This document shows positions 33,532 to 41,980 of a stretch of DNA of 64,000 bases, piece by piece; the stretch's first letter is position 1; the number at the start of each line of letters is the position of its first letter. Under the pieces are notes generated by a model, which had not been told where the DNA came from, did no database searches, and saw only the letters and a list, made by a program, of their open reading frames with translations. Position numbers and translations under genes: made by a program. This stretch comes from Negativicutes bacterium (lineage in GTDB: Bacteria; Bacillota_C; Negativicutes; Sporomusales_B; JARLHX01), in contig JARLHY010000011.1 in the NCBI GenBank assembly GCA_031292015.1, forward strand, positions 1 through 64,000, written 5' to 3'.

Positions 33532-33749
33532 GTGGCTTTTTCCCAAATCCTTCAACAATCACATTTTTTACAGCTGACCACAGGTTCTGACAAAGCTTCA
33601 CAATAATGCTATTTGGATGATATTAAACGCCGCAGAACCATTTTGCTGTTTTTTTTCAACAGGACAGACAATTATTGCCGAGTATTGCCGGTACATTTTA
33701 CGGGGAAATTAATAGTGGTTCCGATGTTAAACCAAAGGAGGGATTTTGA

Positions 33750-33950
33750 ATGGCACGTTCGAGAAAACCGGTTACTCCCCAAGCTGAAAACGCCCTTGAC
33801 CAGATGAAATTTGAAATCGCATCCGAACTCGGCATCGCTAACCAGGTCCGCTCCCAGGGATGGAACACCATGACCAGCGCTGACTGCGGCCGCGTCGGCG
33901 GTCACATGGTCCGCAAGATGATCGAGCAGTATGAAAGCACCATGAGCTAG
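33750..33950 (+). CDS. Alpha/beta-type small acid-soluble spore protein
   Basis: A 66-aa SASP that coats DNA in the dormant spore and protects it from UV and heat; it is degraded at germination by the GPR protease. The family signatures are present: the GPR site region KFEIASELG (residues 20-28), and the second conserved block GRVGGHMVRKMIEQYE (residues 47-62). RBS AAAGGAGGG. Expression in the forespore under sigma-G is expected from the family; I do not see a convincing sigma-G promoter. It proves a sporulating lineage. Confidence 0.95.
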   Translation: MARSRKPVTPQAENALDQMKFEIASELGIANQVRSQGWNTMTSADCGRVGGHMVRKMIEQYESTMS

Positions 33951-33962
33951 TGACTCCTGAAA

Positions 33963-33994
33963 AGAGGCCACGCAACCGCGTGGCCTCTTTTTTG
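33963..33994 (+). terminator. Rho-independent terminator of the SASP gene
   Basis: GAGGCCACGC pairs with GCGTGGCCTC around AACC, followed by TTTTTT, 12 bp after the stop codon. Confidence 0.9.
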
Positions 33995-34029
33995 TCTTCT
34001 CTGTTCCGGAGTGCGGCCCCAAAGTCCGC

Positions 34030-35781
34030 TTACCCCGTTATCTCCGGCGTGGCAAAAAAATCGTTCTGCAGACACCACATGGCATAAAAAAGGCCTTTCT
34101 TCGCCAGCAGTTCGCTTTGCCGGCCCCGTTCCGCCACCTGTCCCCGGTCCAGCACCAGAATTTCGTCCATGTTCTCCAGACCGACCAGGCGATGAGTGAT
34201 GAGAATGGTCGTTTTGCCTGGCGTGATTCGCCCGATGGCGTCTAGGACAATGCGCTCGGTAACCGCGTCGAGCCCCGCGGTCGGCTCATCGAAAATCAAA
34301 ATCGGCGGGTCCTTGAGAAAGAGCCGGGCAATGGCCAGCCTGCGCCGCTCACCGCCGGACAAGCCGTAGCCGTTGCCGCCTACCGGGGTATCCAACCCCC
34401 GGGGCAAAGACCGAATCACGTCGCCAAGGGCCGCTTTTTCGGCTGCGGCGACGACCTGCGGCCCGGCGGCCTCCGGCCGGGCCAGGCGGATGTTGTCGCC
34501 AAGGCTGGCAGCAAATACATAATCCTGCTGTCGGGCAACCCCGATCAGATCCCGCAGGGACCGGGTGTCATACTCTTTGATGTCCCGGCCGCCCAGCCGG
34601 ATACAACCTGTTTCGTAGTCCCAGAATCTGAGCAGCAGCGACACCAGGGTGCTTTTTCCGGCGCCGCTGGGACCGACCACCGCCAGACGCCCGCCGGCAG
34701 GCAGCCGGAAGGATACGTCGTCAAGAACCGGCGGCCCCTGCCGGTGATAGCAAAAACGCAGATTCCGGACTTCAAGGTCCGTCACCCCTGAGGGAGTCGT
34801 CGCCGTCCCGGTCTCCAGGATCGCCGGCTTGCGGTCAAGCAGGACGAACAACCGTCCGGCGGCGGAAAAGCTTTCTTCCCAGTAGCGGTAGGCAGACCCG
34901 AGGGGCAGAACCGCCTCAAAGGCGCTCTGGATCCCAAGGGCCAGGGCGGCCAGATACACACCGTCCAGAGCGCCGCTTTTTATCATTGGAACAGCGACAA
35001 TCACCGCAGCAGCCATGGTCAGATTCATGATCAAATTGCCCGCGGCGTCGGCGATTCCGGCCAGAAAGGCGCTGCGGCCCTGCCAGCGCCTGAAGGAGGC
35101 GTCGGCTGACGCCGCCTGTCCTGCCTGGCGGGAAGCCTCCGGCGGGGCGGCGGCCAAATCGCGCAGGCCTTGAAGAGCGTCGGCAAAAACCACCGACAAC
35201 CGCGCTCTGGCCTCAAGCAGCCTGCAGCCAACGTTTCGCCCGGCCAGGCCCAGACAGACCGGCAACACCACTCCCCCGCACAGGAAACCTGCCGCGAGCA
35301 GGCCGACAAAAGCAGCGCCGAAACCCCAGAGAAACCCCGCCATTCCGATCAGCGCCAACAGCGCCACAGTTGGCGGCAGCAGCGCCCGCAGGTAAAAATA
35401 CTGAAGGGTCTCGACATCGTTTACAATCCTGCTGAAAAGGTCGCCGCCGCGAAACTCGGCCAGACCGGCCGGCACCAAGGGTTCCAGGGCCTGGTAGCAC
35501 CATACCCGCACCCGGCTGAGCAGCCGGAAGGTGGCGTCATGGGCCACATAACGCTCCAGATACCGGAACACGGCCCGGGCCAGCCCAAAAAACCGCACCC
35601 CGACGATGGACGGCGAGAGCGCCGCGAGGGGCGGATGCAGAGCCGCCGCCGCGATCAGAAAGGCCGCGGCGGCCATCAGTCCGACGTTGGCGGCTATGGT
35701 GAGGAGGGCCAGCAGGGAAGCTGCCAGCATCCACCGCCAGGCCGGGGCGATCATGGTGATGAGGCGCCGAAAGGTCTTCAT
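34030..35781 (-). CDS. cydC: ABC transporter CydC (cytochrome bd maturation)
   Basis: A 583-aa fused TM-ATPase subunit. Six TM segments occupy about 15-310; the nucleotide-binding domain has Walker A VGPSGAGKST, signature LSGGERRRLA, Walker B ILIFDEPTAG and switch ITHRL. With CydD it exports glutathione/cysteine to the periplasm and is needed for haem incorporation into cytochrome bd. It overlaps cydD by ATGA and is the last gene of the cyd operon. Confidence 0.88.
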   Translation of the reverse strand: MKTFRRLITMIAPAWRWMLAASLLALLTIAANVGLMAAAAFLIAAAALHPPLAALSPSIVGVRFFGLARAVFRYLERYVAHDATFRLLSRVRVWCYQALEPLVPAGLAEFRGGDLFSRIVNDVETLQYFYLRALLPPTVALLALIGMAGFLWGFGAAFVGLLAAGFLCGGVVLPVCLGLAGRNVGCRLLEARARLSVVFADALQGLRDLAAAPPEASRQAGQAASADASFRRWQGRSAFLAGIADAAGNLIMNLTMAAAVIVAVPMIKSGALDGVYLAALALGIQSAFEAVLPLGSAYRYWEESFSAAGRLFVLLDRKPAILETGTATTPSGVTDLEVRNLRFCYHRQGPPVLDDVSFRLPAGGRLAVVGPSGAGKSTLVSLLLRFWDYETGCIRLGGRDIKEYDTRSLRDLIGVARQQDYVFAASLGDNIRLARPEAAGPQVVAAAEKAALGDVIRSLPRGLDTPVGGNGYGLSGGERRRLAIARLFLKDPPILIFDEPTAGLDAVTERIVLDAIGRITPGKTTILITHRLVGLENMDEILVLDRGQVAERGRQSELLAKKGLFYAMWCLQNDFFATPEITG

Positions 35782-37499
35782 GACAGCCCCCGGTACGCGG
35801 TTACCAACCGGCGGTACAGGCCGTCGGCAGCCACCAGTTCATCATGCCTGCCGGCTTGGACGATGGCTCCCTCATCGACCACCAGGATTCTGTCGGCCTC
35901 ACAGGCGGTACTGAGCCGGTGGGCAATAACAAGGACCGTCCGGCCGGCCATCAGCTTGCTGAGCGCCTCCCGCACCACGGCCTCGCTTTGCGGATCAAGG
36001 CCTGTTGCCGCTTCGTCGAGAATAAGGAGCGGCGCCTTTTTGTAAAACGCCCGGGCAATAGCGATCCTTTGGCCTTCACCGCCGCTCAGACCCTGGCCGC
36101 CTTCGCCGATCACCGTGTCGTAGCCCTGGGCCAGCCTGCTGATGAATTCATGGGCGCCGGCGGCCCGGGCGGCTTCCTCCACCTCTGCCGGCGAACCCGG
36201 CAGGCTGAAGCGGATATTGTCGGCCACCGTGCCGTGAAACAGACGGGGCTGCTGGGGAAGATAAGCTACATGGCCCAGCCAGTCGGCCCGGGTAATTGTG
36301 GAAAGATCGCGGCCATTGACGGTGATTACGCCGGCGGTGGGCCGGATAAAGTCTAGCAGCAGATCGACCAGCGTGGTTTTGCCGGCTCCGCTGGGTCCTA
36401 CCAGCGCCAGGCGCTCTCCCGGAGCGATGCCGAAGGATACGGAGCGCAGCAGCGGGCGCTCATCGTAGGCGAAAGAGACTTTGTCGAAGGTCACTTTGAT
36501 CCGGTTCTGTCCAACGAACGGTTCGCCGCCTTCGGCTGCAGGAGCAGGCACAGCCAGCGCCAGCAACCGGAAAATCCGTCCGGCGGCGGTCTGCCCCGCC
36601 AGTCCGGCGTGAAAGCGGCTGCCCAAAAGACGCAGCGGCAGGTAGTATTCCGGCGCCAGCAAAAGCACGAAAAAAGCCTGTCGGAAAGCGAGATGGCCGT
36701 AGAGCAGCTTCAGACCGACGGTGACGGCCGCCAGAGCGGTGCTCAGCGTAGCCAGCAGTTCCAGGGTGAAGGCCGACAAAAACGCCACCTTCAGTACGCC
36801 GAGGGTGGAGTCCCGGAATTCGTCGCTCAGGCGGGCGATAACCGCCTGCTGCTCCTTGCTGCGGTTGAATATTTTCAGGGTCGTCAGGCCCTGAAGAACA
36901 TCGAAGAAGTGGGCACTCAGCCTGCTGAGCAGCCCCCACTGCCGCTCTTCGAGCCGGCTGGCCCAGCGGCCGATCAGGACCATGAATACCGGTATCAGCG
37001 GCGCGGTGACAAGCAAAATAAGGCCGGCGGCCAAGTCGAGGGGAAAGACCACGACCAGAATGACCGGCGGAATCAGCGCCGCCGAAGCCAGCTGCGGCAG
37101 ATATTTGGCGCAATAGGCGTCAACTCGTTCGACTCCGTCGACCAGGGTATTGACCAGTTCCCCGCTGCTTTCCCGGTCCACTGTCGCCGGCCCCAGCGCG
37201 AACAGCCGCGCCAGCAGCCGGGCGCGCAGATCGGTCTTGATATTTGCGGCCAGGCGGAACCCGAGCATTTCCTGGCCCCAGATGAAAAGAGCCCGCGCCA
37301 CGATGGCGGCAAAAAGCGCCCCCAGCCCGGACTGAAGCTCGACGATACCGAGCCCGCCGAGGAAGGCACCGTCGATGATGCCGGCCAGATAGTACGCCTG
37401 AATGATCGCCGCGGCTCCCCCCGCCAAAGCGGTGGCAATCAGCAGGCCGAACAGCAGCCGATTTTTGCGGACTTCTCCCATCAAAGCAGAACTGAACAT
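35778..37499 (-). CDS. cydD: ABC transporter CydD (cytochrome bd maturation)
   Basis: A 573-aa fused TM-ATPase half-transporter: six TM segments in the first 310 residues, then Walker A VGPSGAGKTT, signature LSGGEGQRIA, Walker B LLILDEAATG and switch IAHRL. It pairs with CydC as a heterodimer. ATG after GTGGAGGGG, 67 bp past cydB. The cydD-before-cydC order is the usual Firmicute arrangement. Confidence 0.88.
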   Translation of the reverse strand: MFSSALMGEVRKNRLLFGLLIATALAGGAAAIIQAYYLAGIIDGAFLGGLGIVELQSGLGALFAAIVARALFIWGQEMLGFRLAANIKTDLRARLLARLFALGPATVDRESSGELVNTLVDGVERVDAYCAKYLPQLASAALIPPVILVVVFPLDLAAGLILLVTAPLIPVFMVLIGRWASRLEERQWGLLSRLSAHFFDVLQGLTTLKIFNRSKEQQAVIARLSDEFRDSTLGVLKVAFLSAFTLELLATLSTALAAVTVGLKLLYGHLAFRQAFFVLLLAPEYYLPLRLLGSRFHAGLAGQTAAGRIFRLLALAVPAPAAEGGEPFVGQNRIKVTFDKVSFAYDERPLLRSVSFGIAPGERLALVGPSGAGKTTLVDLLLDFIRPTAGVITVNGRDLSTITRADWLGHVAYLPQQPRLFHGTVADNIRFSLPGSPAEVEEAARAAGAHEFISRLAQGYDTVIGEGGQGLSGGEGQRIAIARAFYKKAPLLILDEAATGLDPQSEAVVREALSKLMAGRTVLVIAHRLSTACEADRILVVDEGAIVQAGRHDELVAADGLYRRLVTAYRGLS

Positions 37500-37566
37500 G
37501 ACCCCTCCACGCAGGACAAGCTGCCGAAACCATTGTCGGTTTCGGCAGCCGTATTGTCAGGCACCA

Positions 37567-38571
37567 TTAGTATTCGAGCTGTTTTCCGGTTACCCGCCAG
37601 CGGAAAATCCAGTAGGTCCAGGCCTGGTAAGCCAGAATTACCGGCACCAGCGTAAGGGCCGCTATGGTCATAATTTTCAGGGTGTAAGGACTGGAAGAGG
37701 AATTCTGGATGGTCAGGCTCCAGGCCGGATTCAGACTGGAAACCATCAGGCGCGGAAACAACCCCCAGAAAAAAGCGACGGTTGTCAGCAGGATGGTCAG
37801 CCCGCTGGCAATGAAAGCCCAGCCCAAGCGGCTGCGAAGCACCAGGAGATAGGAAATCACGAAAGCCGCCACAGCCAGCCACAGGGATACTCCCGCGCCG
37901 GCGCTGCGGAACAGGTCGGTGTTGGTATAGGTGAGCCCGACAAGAATCAGGCAGAAAACCGCGGTCAGAACACCCGTCTTCAGGGCTGCCTGCCGGGCCC
38001 GCAGCGCCAGGCCGGTCTCGGTCTTCAAGGTGAGATAGACGGCGCCGTGGTAGATGAACACCAGCAGGAAAGCGGCTCCTCCTGCCAGAGTGTACGGACT
38101 GAGCAGGTCGAAGAATGTCCCGGTGTACTGCATCTGGGCGTTGATCGGCACACCCCGGATCAGGTTGGTAACCGCGACACCCCACAGCAGGGCCGGAATA
38201 AAACTGCCGGCGCAGATCAGCCAGTCCCAGGTGCTGCGCCAGGTCGAATCAGGGTGTTTGCTGCGGAACTCGAAGGCAACCCCCCTGGCGATCAGCGCGA
38301 CAAGCATCAGGAACAGCGCCAGATAAAAACCGCTGAACAGGGTGGCATACACGTGGGGAAACGCGGCGAACAACGCTCCGCCAGCGGTGATCATCCATAC
38401 CTCGTTGCCGTCCCAGACCGGACCGATGGTATTGATGATGATCCGTCTTTCGGTGTCGTCCTTTCCCAAAAACGGGAGAAGGATACCCACGCCATAGTCA
38501 AACCCTTCAAGGAAAAAGAAGCCGATGAACAGCACTGTTACGAGCCCGAACCACAGAACATTCAGTTCCAC
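37567..38571 (-). CDS. cydB: Cytochrome bd ubiquinol oxidase subunit II
   Basis: A 334-aa membrane protein with about eight or nine TM segments. Landmarks: FFLEGFDYGVGILLPFLG near residue 20-37 and GPVWDGNEVWMITAGGALFAAFP, both strongly conserved in CydB. It forms the quinol oxidase with CydA. The GTG start lies inside the 3' end of cydA (10-bp overlap), so the two are translationally coupled. Confidence 0.95.
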   Translation of the reverse strand: MELNVLWFGLVTVLFIGFFFLEGFDYGVGILLPFLGKDDTERRIIINTIGPVWDGNEVWMITAGGALFAAFPHVYATLFSGFYLALFLMLVALIARGVAFEFRSKHPDSTWRSTWDWLICAGSFIPALLWGVAVTNLIRGVPINAQMQYTGTFFDLLSPYTLAGGAAFLLVFIYHGAVYLTLKTETGLALRARQAALKTGVLTAVFCLILVGLTYTNTDLFRSAGAGVSLWLAVAAFVISYLLVLRSRLGWAFIASGLTILLTTVAFFWGLFPRLMVSSLNPAWSLTIQNSSSSPYTLKIMTIAALTLVPVILAYQAWTYWIFRWRVTGKQLEY

Positions 38572-39947
38572 AACGTCGCCCCCTTTGCCGGTATTACGGA
38601 AATGGCCGGCGTTTCATCCACCGGCCCCAGCCGGGCGGCCCTGGCCAGCAGATAGACGCCGACCACCGCCAAAATTCCGTATATCAGGGTATAACCCAGC
38701 AGCGAAGTCCAGATTGCGCCGGCCGGTACCGCCGGGGAAACAGCCTGATCGACCCGCTGCAGACCGAAGACAATCCAGGGCTGCCGCCCCATCTCGGCCA
38801 CCAGCCAGCCGGTGGAGTTGGCGATGTAGGGGACAGGCAGCGACCAAAGTGCCGCCTTTAATACCCATGGGGTGGACTCCAGCTGTCCGCGCCGGAGCAA
38901 AAAGCCGCTGAGGAAGGTCAGCAGAAGCAGCCACATCCCTGCGGCGACCATCACCCGGAAGCTCCAGAACACACTGGTTACGTCAGGTATATAATTCCCA
39001 GGTCCGTACTGTTTTACGTCCTGGGCCTGAATATCCTTCAATCCCTTTACCTCGCCGCTGAAAGAATTATACACCAGAAACGACAGCCCCGCCGGAACGC
39101 CTATTTCCCCGGAATTGGCCTGTTTTTCCTGGTTGACGGCGGCCGTGACGGTGAAAGGGGCAGGGTTTGCCGTCTCCCACAGCGCTTCCATAGCTGCCAG
39201 TTTCATCGGCTGAGCCTGGGCAATGAACTGCGCCTGGCGATGACCGGTGCCGGCCACCAAAAGGCTGGCGGCAAGGGCGCAGATTAAACCAATGGTAAAA
39301 GCCGGACGGAAGAAATCCGGCTGACTGCGCCGCAGCAGGTGGTAGGCGCTGATAGCCATCACAAAGACGCCCGCGGTTGTCAGACCGGCCAGAATGGCGT
39401 GGGGGAACTGATTAAAAACATAAGAATTGCTCAATAAAGCGCCGAAATCGTTCATTTCGGCCCGGCCGTTGCGAAGCACATAGCCTGTCGGTGACTGCAT
39501 GAAGGAGTTGGCGACAAGAATCCAGTAAGCCGACAGATTGGTCGCAAAGGCCACCAGCCAGATGGTGACGGCATGAAGCCGCTTGGACAATCTGTCCCAG
39601 CCGAAAACCCACAGCCCGATAAAGACCGACTCCAGATAGAAGGCGGACAGCGCCTCCAGCGCCAGCGGCGCGCCGAAGATATCGCCCATGAAACGGGAAT
39701 ATTCCGACCAGTTCATGCCGAACTGGAATTCCTGTACCAGGCCGGTCACTACCCCCAGCGAGAAGTTGATCAAGAACAGTTTGCCCCAAAACTTGGCCAT
39801 CTTCTTGTATAACTCGTTGCCGGTGCGTACATAGATGGTCTCCATGATGGCAACCAGGACCGAAAGGCCCAGCGTCAGCGGCACGAATAAAAAGTGGTAA
39901 ACCGTTGTCACGCCGAACTGCCAACGCGCCAATAACAATGCGTCCAT
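38562..39947 (-). CDS. cydA: Cytochrome bd ubiquinol oxidase subunit I
   Basis: A 461-aa haem-carrying subunit reducing O2 to water with menaquinol or ubiquinol electrons. Conserved parts: LARWQFGVTTVYHFLFVP with the haem d/b595 His, the acidic GLVQEFQFGMNW, the haem b558 ligand His in NQFPHAI, Met in EMGRQPW, and QPWIVFGLQR. The length suggests the short Q-loop form. Start ATG 39947 after GGAAGGAG. High-affinity oxygen removal fits an anaerobe that tolerates microoxia. Confidence 0.95.
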   Translation of the reverse strand: MDALLLARWQFGVTTVYHFLFVPLTLGLSVLVAIMETIYVRTGNELYKKMAKFWGKLFLINFSLGVVTGLVQEFQFGMNWSEYSRFMGDIFGAPLALEALSAFYLESVFIGLWVFGWDRLSKRLHAVTIWLVAFATNLSAYWILVANSFMQSPTGYVLRNGRAEMNDFGALLSNSYVFNQFPHAILAGLTTAGVFVMAISAYHLLRRSQPDFFRPAFTIGLICALAASLLVAGTGHRQAQFIAQAQPMKLAAMEALWETANPAPFTVTAAVNQEKQANSGEIGVPAGLSFLVYNSFSGEVKGLKDIQAQDVKQYGPGNYIPDVTSVFWSFRVMVAAGMWLLLLTFLSGFLLRRGQLESTPWVLKAALWSLPVPYIANSTGWLVAEMGRQPWIVFGLQRVDQAVSPAVPAGAIWTSLLGYTLIYGILAVVGVYLLARAARLGPVDETPAISVIPAKGATLWN

Positions 39948-39993
39948 AATCGGTGCTCCTTCCAAATAATATCCGGGATTTGCGTCTGCCGCG

Positions 39994-40428
39994 TCAAAAA
40001 GCCTGTGCCGTTCCAGCCTGCTTCGGGGCCAGCAGCGACGCCATGGTGGCCGACTTCAGCCCCTTGATCAGCTCGGCCTGCAGTTTGCCCAAGGCCGCGT
40101 GTACCGGGCATTCCTCGCTGCAGTTCTTGCTGCAGGCTTCCCGCTCCGCCAGACAGCGATGGATGGCGACAGGGCCCTCCATTGCTACAATAATGTCCCA
40201 CAGGCTGATTTCAGCCGGTGTTCTGGCCAGTCCGACCCCTCCTTCCGCGCCGCGATATGACTTGACCAGTCCGGCCCGGACCAACGAAGGCATAATTTTC
40301 AGCAGAAAGCGAAGCGGAATAACCTCCTGGGAGGCCAGGCTGCGGGTACTGACCACGCTTCCCTCCGGCAATGCCGCCAGATGCAGCACAGACCGAAAAG
40401 CGTAATCGGTGGCCTGATTAAGTTGCAT
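39994..40428 (-). CDS. Rrf2-family regulator with cysteine cluster
   Basis: A 144-aa Rrf2-type winged-helix regulator: QATDYAFRSVLHLA at the start, recognition segment PLRFLLKIMPSLVRAGLV, wing SYRGAEGGVGLAR. A cysteine cluster (four Cys in the span CLAEREACSKNCSEECP, residues about 101-117) could hold a 2Fe-2S or 4Fe-4S cluster as in IscR or NsrR. It is directly ahead of cydA (46 bp), so it likely controls the oxidase in response to oxygen, NO or iron-sulfur status. ATG 40428 after GAAGGAG. Confidence 0.85.
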   Translation of the reverse strand: MQLNQATDYAFRSVLHLAALPEGSVVSTRSLASQEVIPLRFLLKIMPSLVRAGLVKSYRGAEGGVGLARTPAEISLWDIIVAMEGPVAIHRCLAEREACSKNCSEECPVHAALGKLQAELIKGLKSATMASLLAPKQAGTAQAF

Positions 40429-40446
40429 ATTTGTTACTCCTTCAAT

Positions 40447-40465
40447 GTATACCAAATCGGTATAC
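40447..40465 (-). promoter_or_regulatory. Perfect inverted repeat at the rrf2-cyd promoter
   Basis: GTATACC-AAATC-GGTATAC, 7-bp arms around 5 bp, located 19-37 bp upstream of the Rrf2 start. Length and symmetry fit an Rrf2-family operator overlapping the promoter. Confidence 0.65.
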
Positions 40466-40569
40466 TATTAACTATACTTTACCACGCTCCTTTGGCAGTA
40501 GTCAATCGATTTATTGTAAAAATCAGTCATCTTTTTCGTGAGCCGACCCGCCATACGGAAAACAAAAAA

Positions 40570-40587
40570 CGCCGCTTTACAGCGGCG
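40570..40587 (-). terminator. Rho-independent terminator of the Cys-rich gene (phn operon end)
   Basis: Minus-strand CGCCGCT-GTAA-AGCGGCG followed by TTTTTTGTTTT, 20 bp after the stop at 40608. No earlier terminator is seen after the phn genes. Confidence 0.8.
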
Positions 40588-40607
40588 GCAGCTTGGCAGA
40601 TGGCATC

Positions 40608-40919
40608 TCAATCTTTCAGAGGCTGACTGTGCTTGTTGTCCCGGGCCCGGACATACTCGCGGTAATCTGGCGGCGTTTTTTCCCTGGCCACGGTGTCCAG
40701 TTCGGTGATCCCGGCTATCTGACTGATCTTGTCGTTGATGAAGGAGTGCAGACAGGCCGGCACATGGTCCTGGTAATAGCGGTGCAGGGCGACGCATTCG
40801 CGGCATCGGCCGTGCCACTCGCACAAGGTTTGGCTGCAGGTGCACTTCAGGTTCTCCGGCTCGGCGGCGATCTTCCTGTTTTCCAGCACCGACCGGTAGT
40901 ATTCTTCCTTGGTTCTCAT
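40608..40919 (-). CDS. Cys-rich small protein, unknown function
   Basis: A 103-aa soluble protein with a cluster of cysteines and histidines: CTCSQTLCEWHGRCRECVALHR (first two thirds) and ACLHSF. The spacing suggests a zinc or Fe-S site. I do not recognise a named family, though short proteins of this kind are seen in Clostridia. ATG 40919 follows GGAGGGG. It is 86 bp after the TIM-barrel gene at the end of the phn operon without an intervening terminator, so co-transcription is possible. Confidence 0.7.
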   Translation of the reverse strand: MRTKEEYYRSVLENRKIAAEPENLKCTCSQTLCEWHGRCRECVALHRYYQDHVPACLHSFINDKISQIAGITELDTVAREKTPPDYREYVRARDNKHSQPLKD

Positions 40920-41005
40920 CGTTTCCCCTCCGGCTGAAGATTCCGGCGGCCTGTCGCCAGGCAACTTCCGTCGATGGCTTATGGCTGTTTCGGTGTGAGC
41001 AGCGG

Positions 41006-41968
41006 TTACCCGGCGCTCTTCACCGGCCAGTTGCCCAGCCGTTCGGCGGCCTCAACCAGCTGACAGGCGTTCGCCAGCGCCTCGTGATAGTAGTCCCGGT
41101 AGCGCGGCCGCAGTTCGAGGGTGATCATGCCGCGATAGTCGCCCAGTTGCGCCAGCACTTTGGCTGCAGGGATATTCCCCCAGCCTATCGGCATATGCAT
41201 GTCGCCCCGTCCGGTGGCGTCCATCTCGTACTGCTTGCGCTCGGTGGAATAGCAGCAGTGGCCGAAGTTATCGTGAAGGTGGATGTGGCTTACCAAAGCG
41301 GAAATCCGGCCCACCTCCCGCACCAGGTCATAGCCGTAACGGCAGGCTGCCAGGTGGGCGTGCCCCACGTCCAGGGCGATACCGACTTTTTCATGGTTGA
41401 CCGACCGGACCATCCGGCCCAGTTCGGCCAGCGACTCGGCGTAGCAGTAATTGGCGGCATCCAGATAGGGCCGGGCATTCTCCACGGCGATGGTGACGCC
41501 CGCGCGGCCGGCGACATCACCCAGCTTGGCCAGCAGAGCGCGTTCCCGCTCCCACAGCAGCTGTTTTTCCTGCGGAGTGTGGAAGGGTACGTCCCGGGCG
41601 AGAAATTTTTCTTCCGGCCAGTACCGTCCGGCATGATACACCATGACCTGAGCCCCGACGGCTGCCGTAAACTCGATGCCGGCCAGGAACATCTGCCATT
41701 CGATGTCGCCGGCCTCCTCATTCATCAGATTCATGGGATTGGGGCCATGAACGGCGTAGCGGAAAGGATATTCCCCCAGGATGGCCTGGAGTTCCTGCAG
41801 GCGCCGCTGGTTGAGCCGGCCATGATAGATGGCTCCGAGGCCGTGCGGCGCAAGCTCCACGCAGGAAAAGCCGAGCTCCTGATACAAAGCAAGCTCCTTG
41901 CGCAGTACCTTTAGATTGCCGTCAATCAGACCGGCGTCGGCATTGATGGCGATTCCGGCGATCTGCAT
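41006..41968 (-). CDS. Xylose-isomerase-like TIM-barrel protein, phn-associated
   Basis: A 320-aa protein of the sugar phosphate isomerase/epimerase (AP endonuclease 2) superfamily. The TIM-barrel metal ligands are suggested by AVHGPNP, MVYHAGR, IAVENA, ALDVGHAH, SHIHLHDNFG and ITLELR. It directly follows phnM (12 bp), so it is part of the C-P lyase operon. Since phnN and phnP are absent here, it could handle a ribose-phosphate product of the pathway; that is inference. An unrelated sugar isomerase role is also possible. GGAGG start site. Confidence 0.75.
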   Translation of the reverse strand: MQIAGIAINADAGLIDGNLKVLRKELALYQELGFSCVELAPHGLGAIYHGRLNQRRLQELQAILGEYPFRYAVHGPNPMNLMNEEAGDIEWQMFLAGIEFTAAVGAQVMVYHAGRYWPEEKFLARDVPFHTPQEKQLLWERERALLAKLGDVAGRAGVTIAVENARPYLDAANYCYAESLAELGRMVRSVNHEKVGIALDVGHAHLAACRYGYDLVREVGRISALVSHIHLHDNFGHCCYSTERKQYEMDATGRGDMHMPIGWGNIPAAKVLAQLGDYRGMITLELRPRYRDYYHEALANACQLVEAAERLGNWPVKSAG

Positions 41969-41980
41969 AACGTTTTCCTC

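Noticed and set aside
33613..33807. Plus-strand 64-codon frame before the spore protein
   Set aside because: It overlaps the SASP start and its ribosome site in another frame, with no signal of its own.
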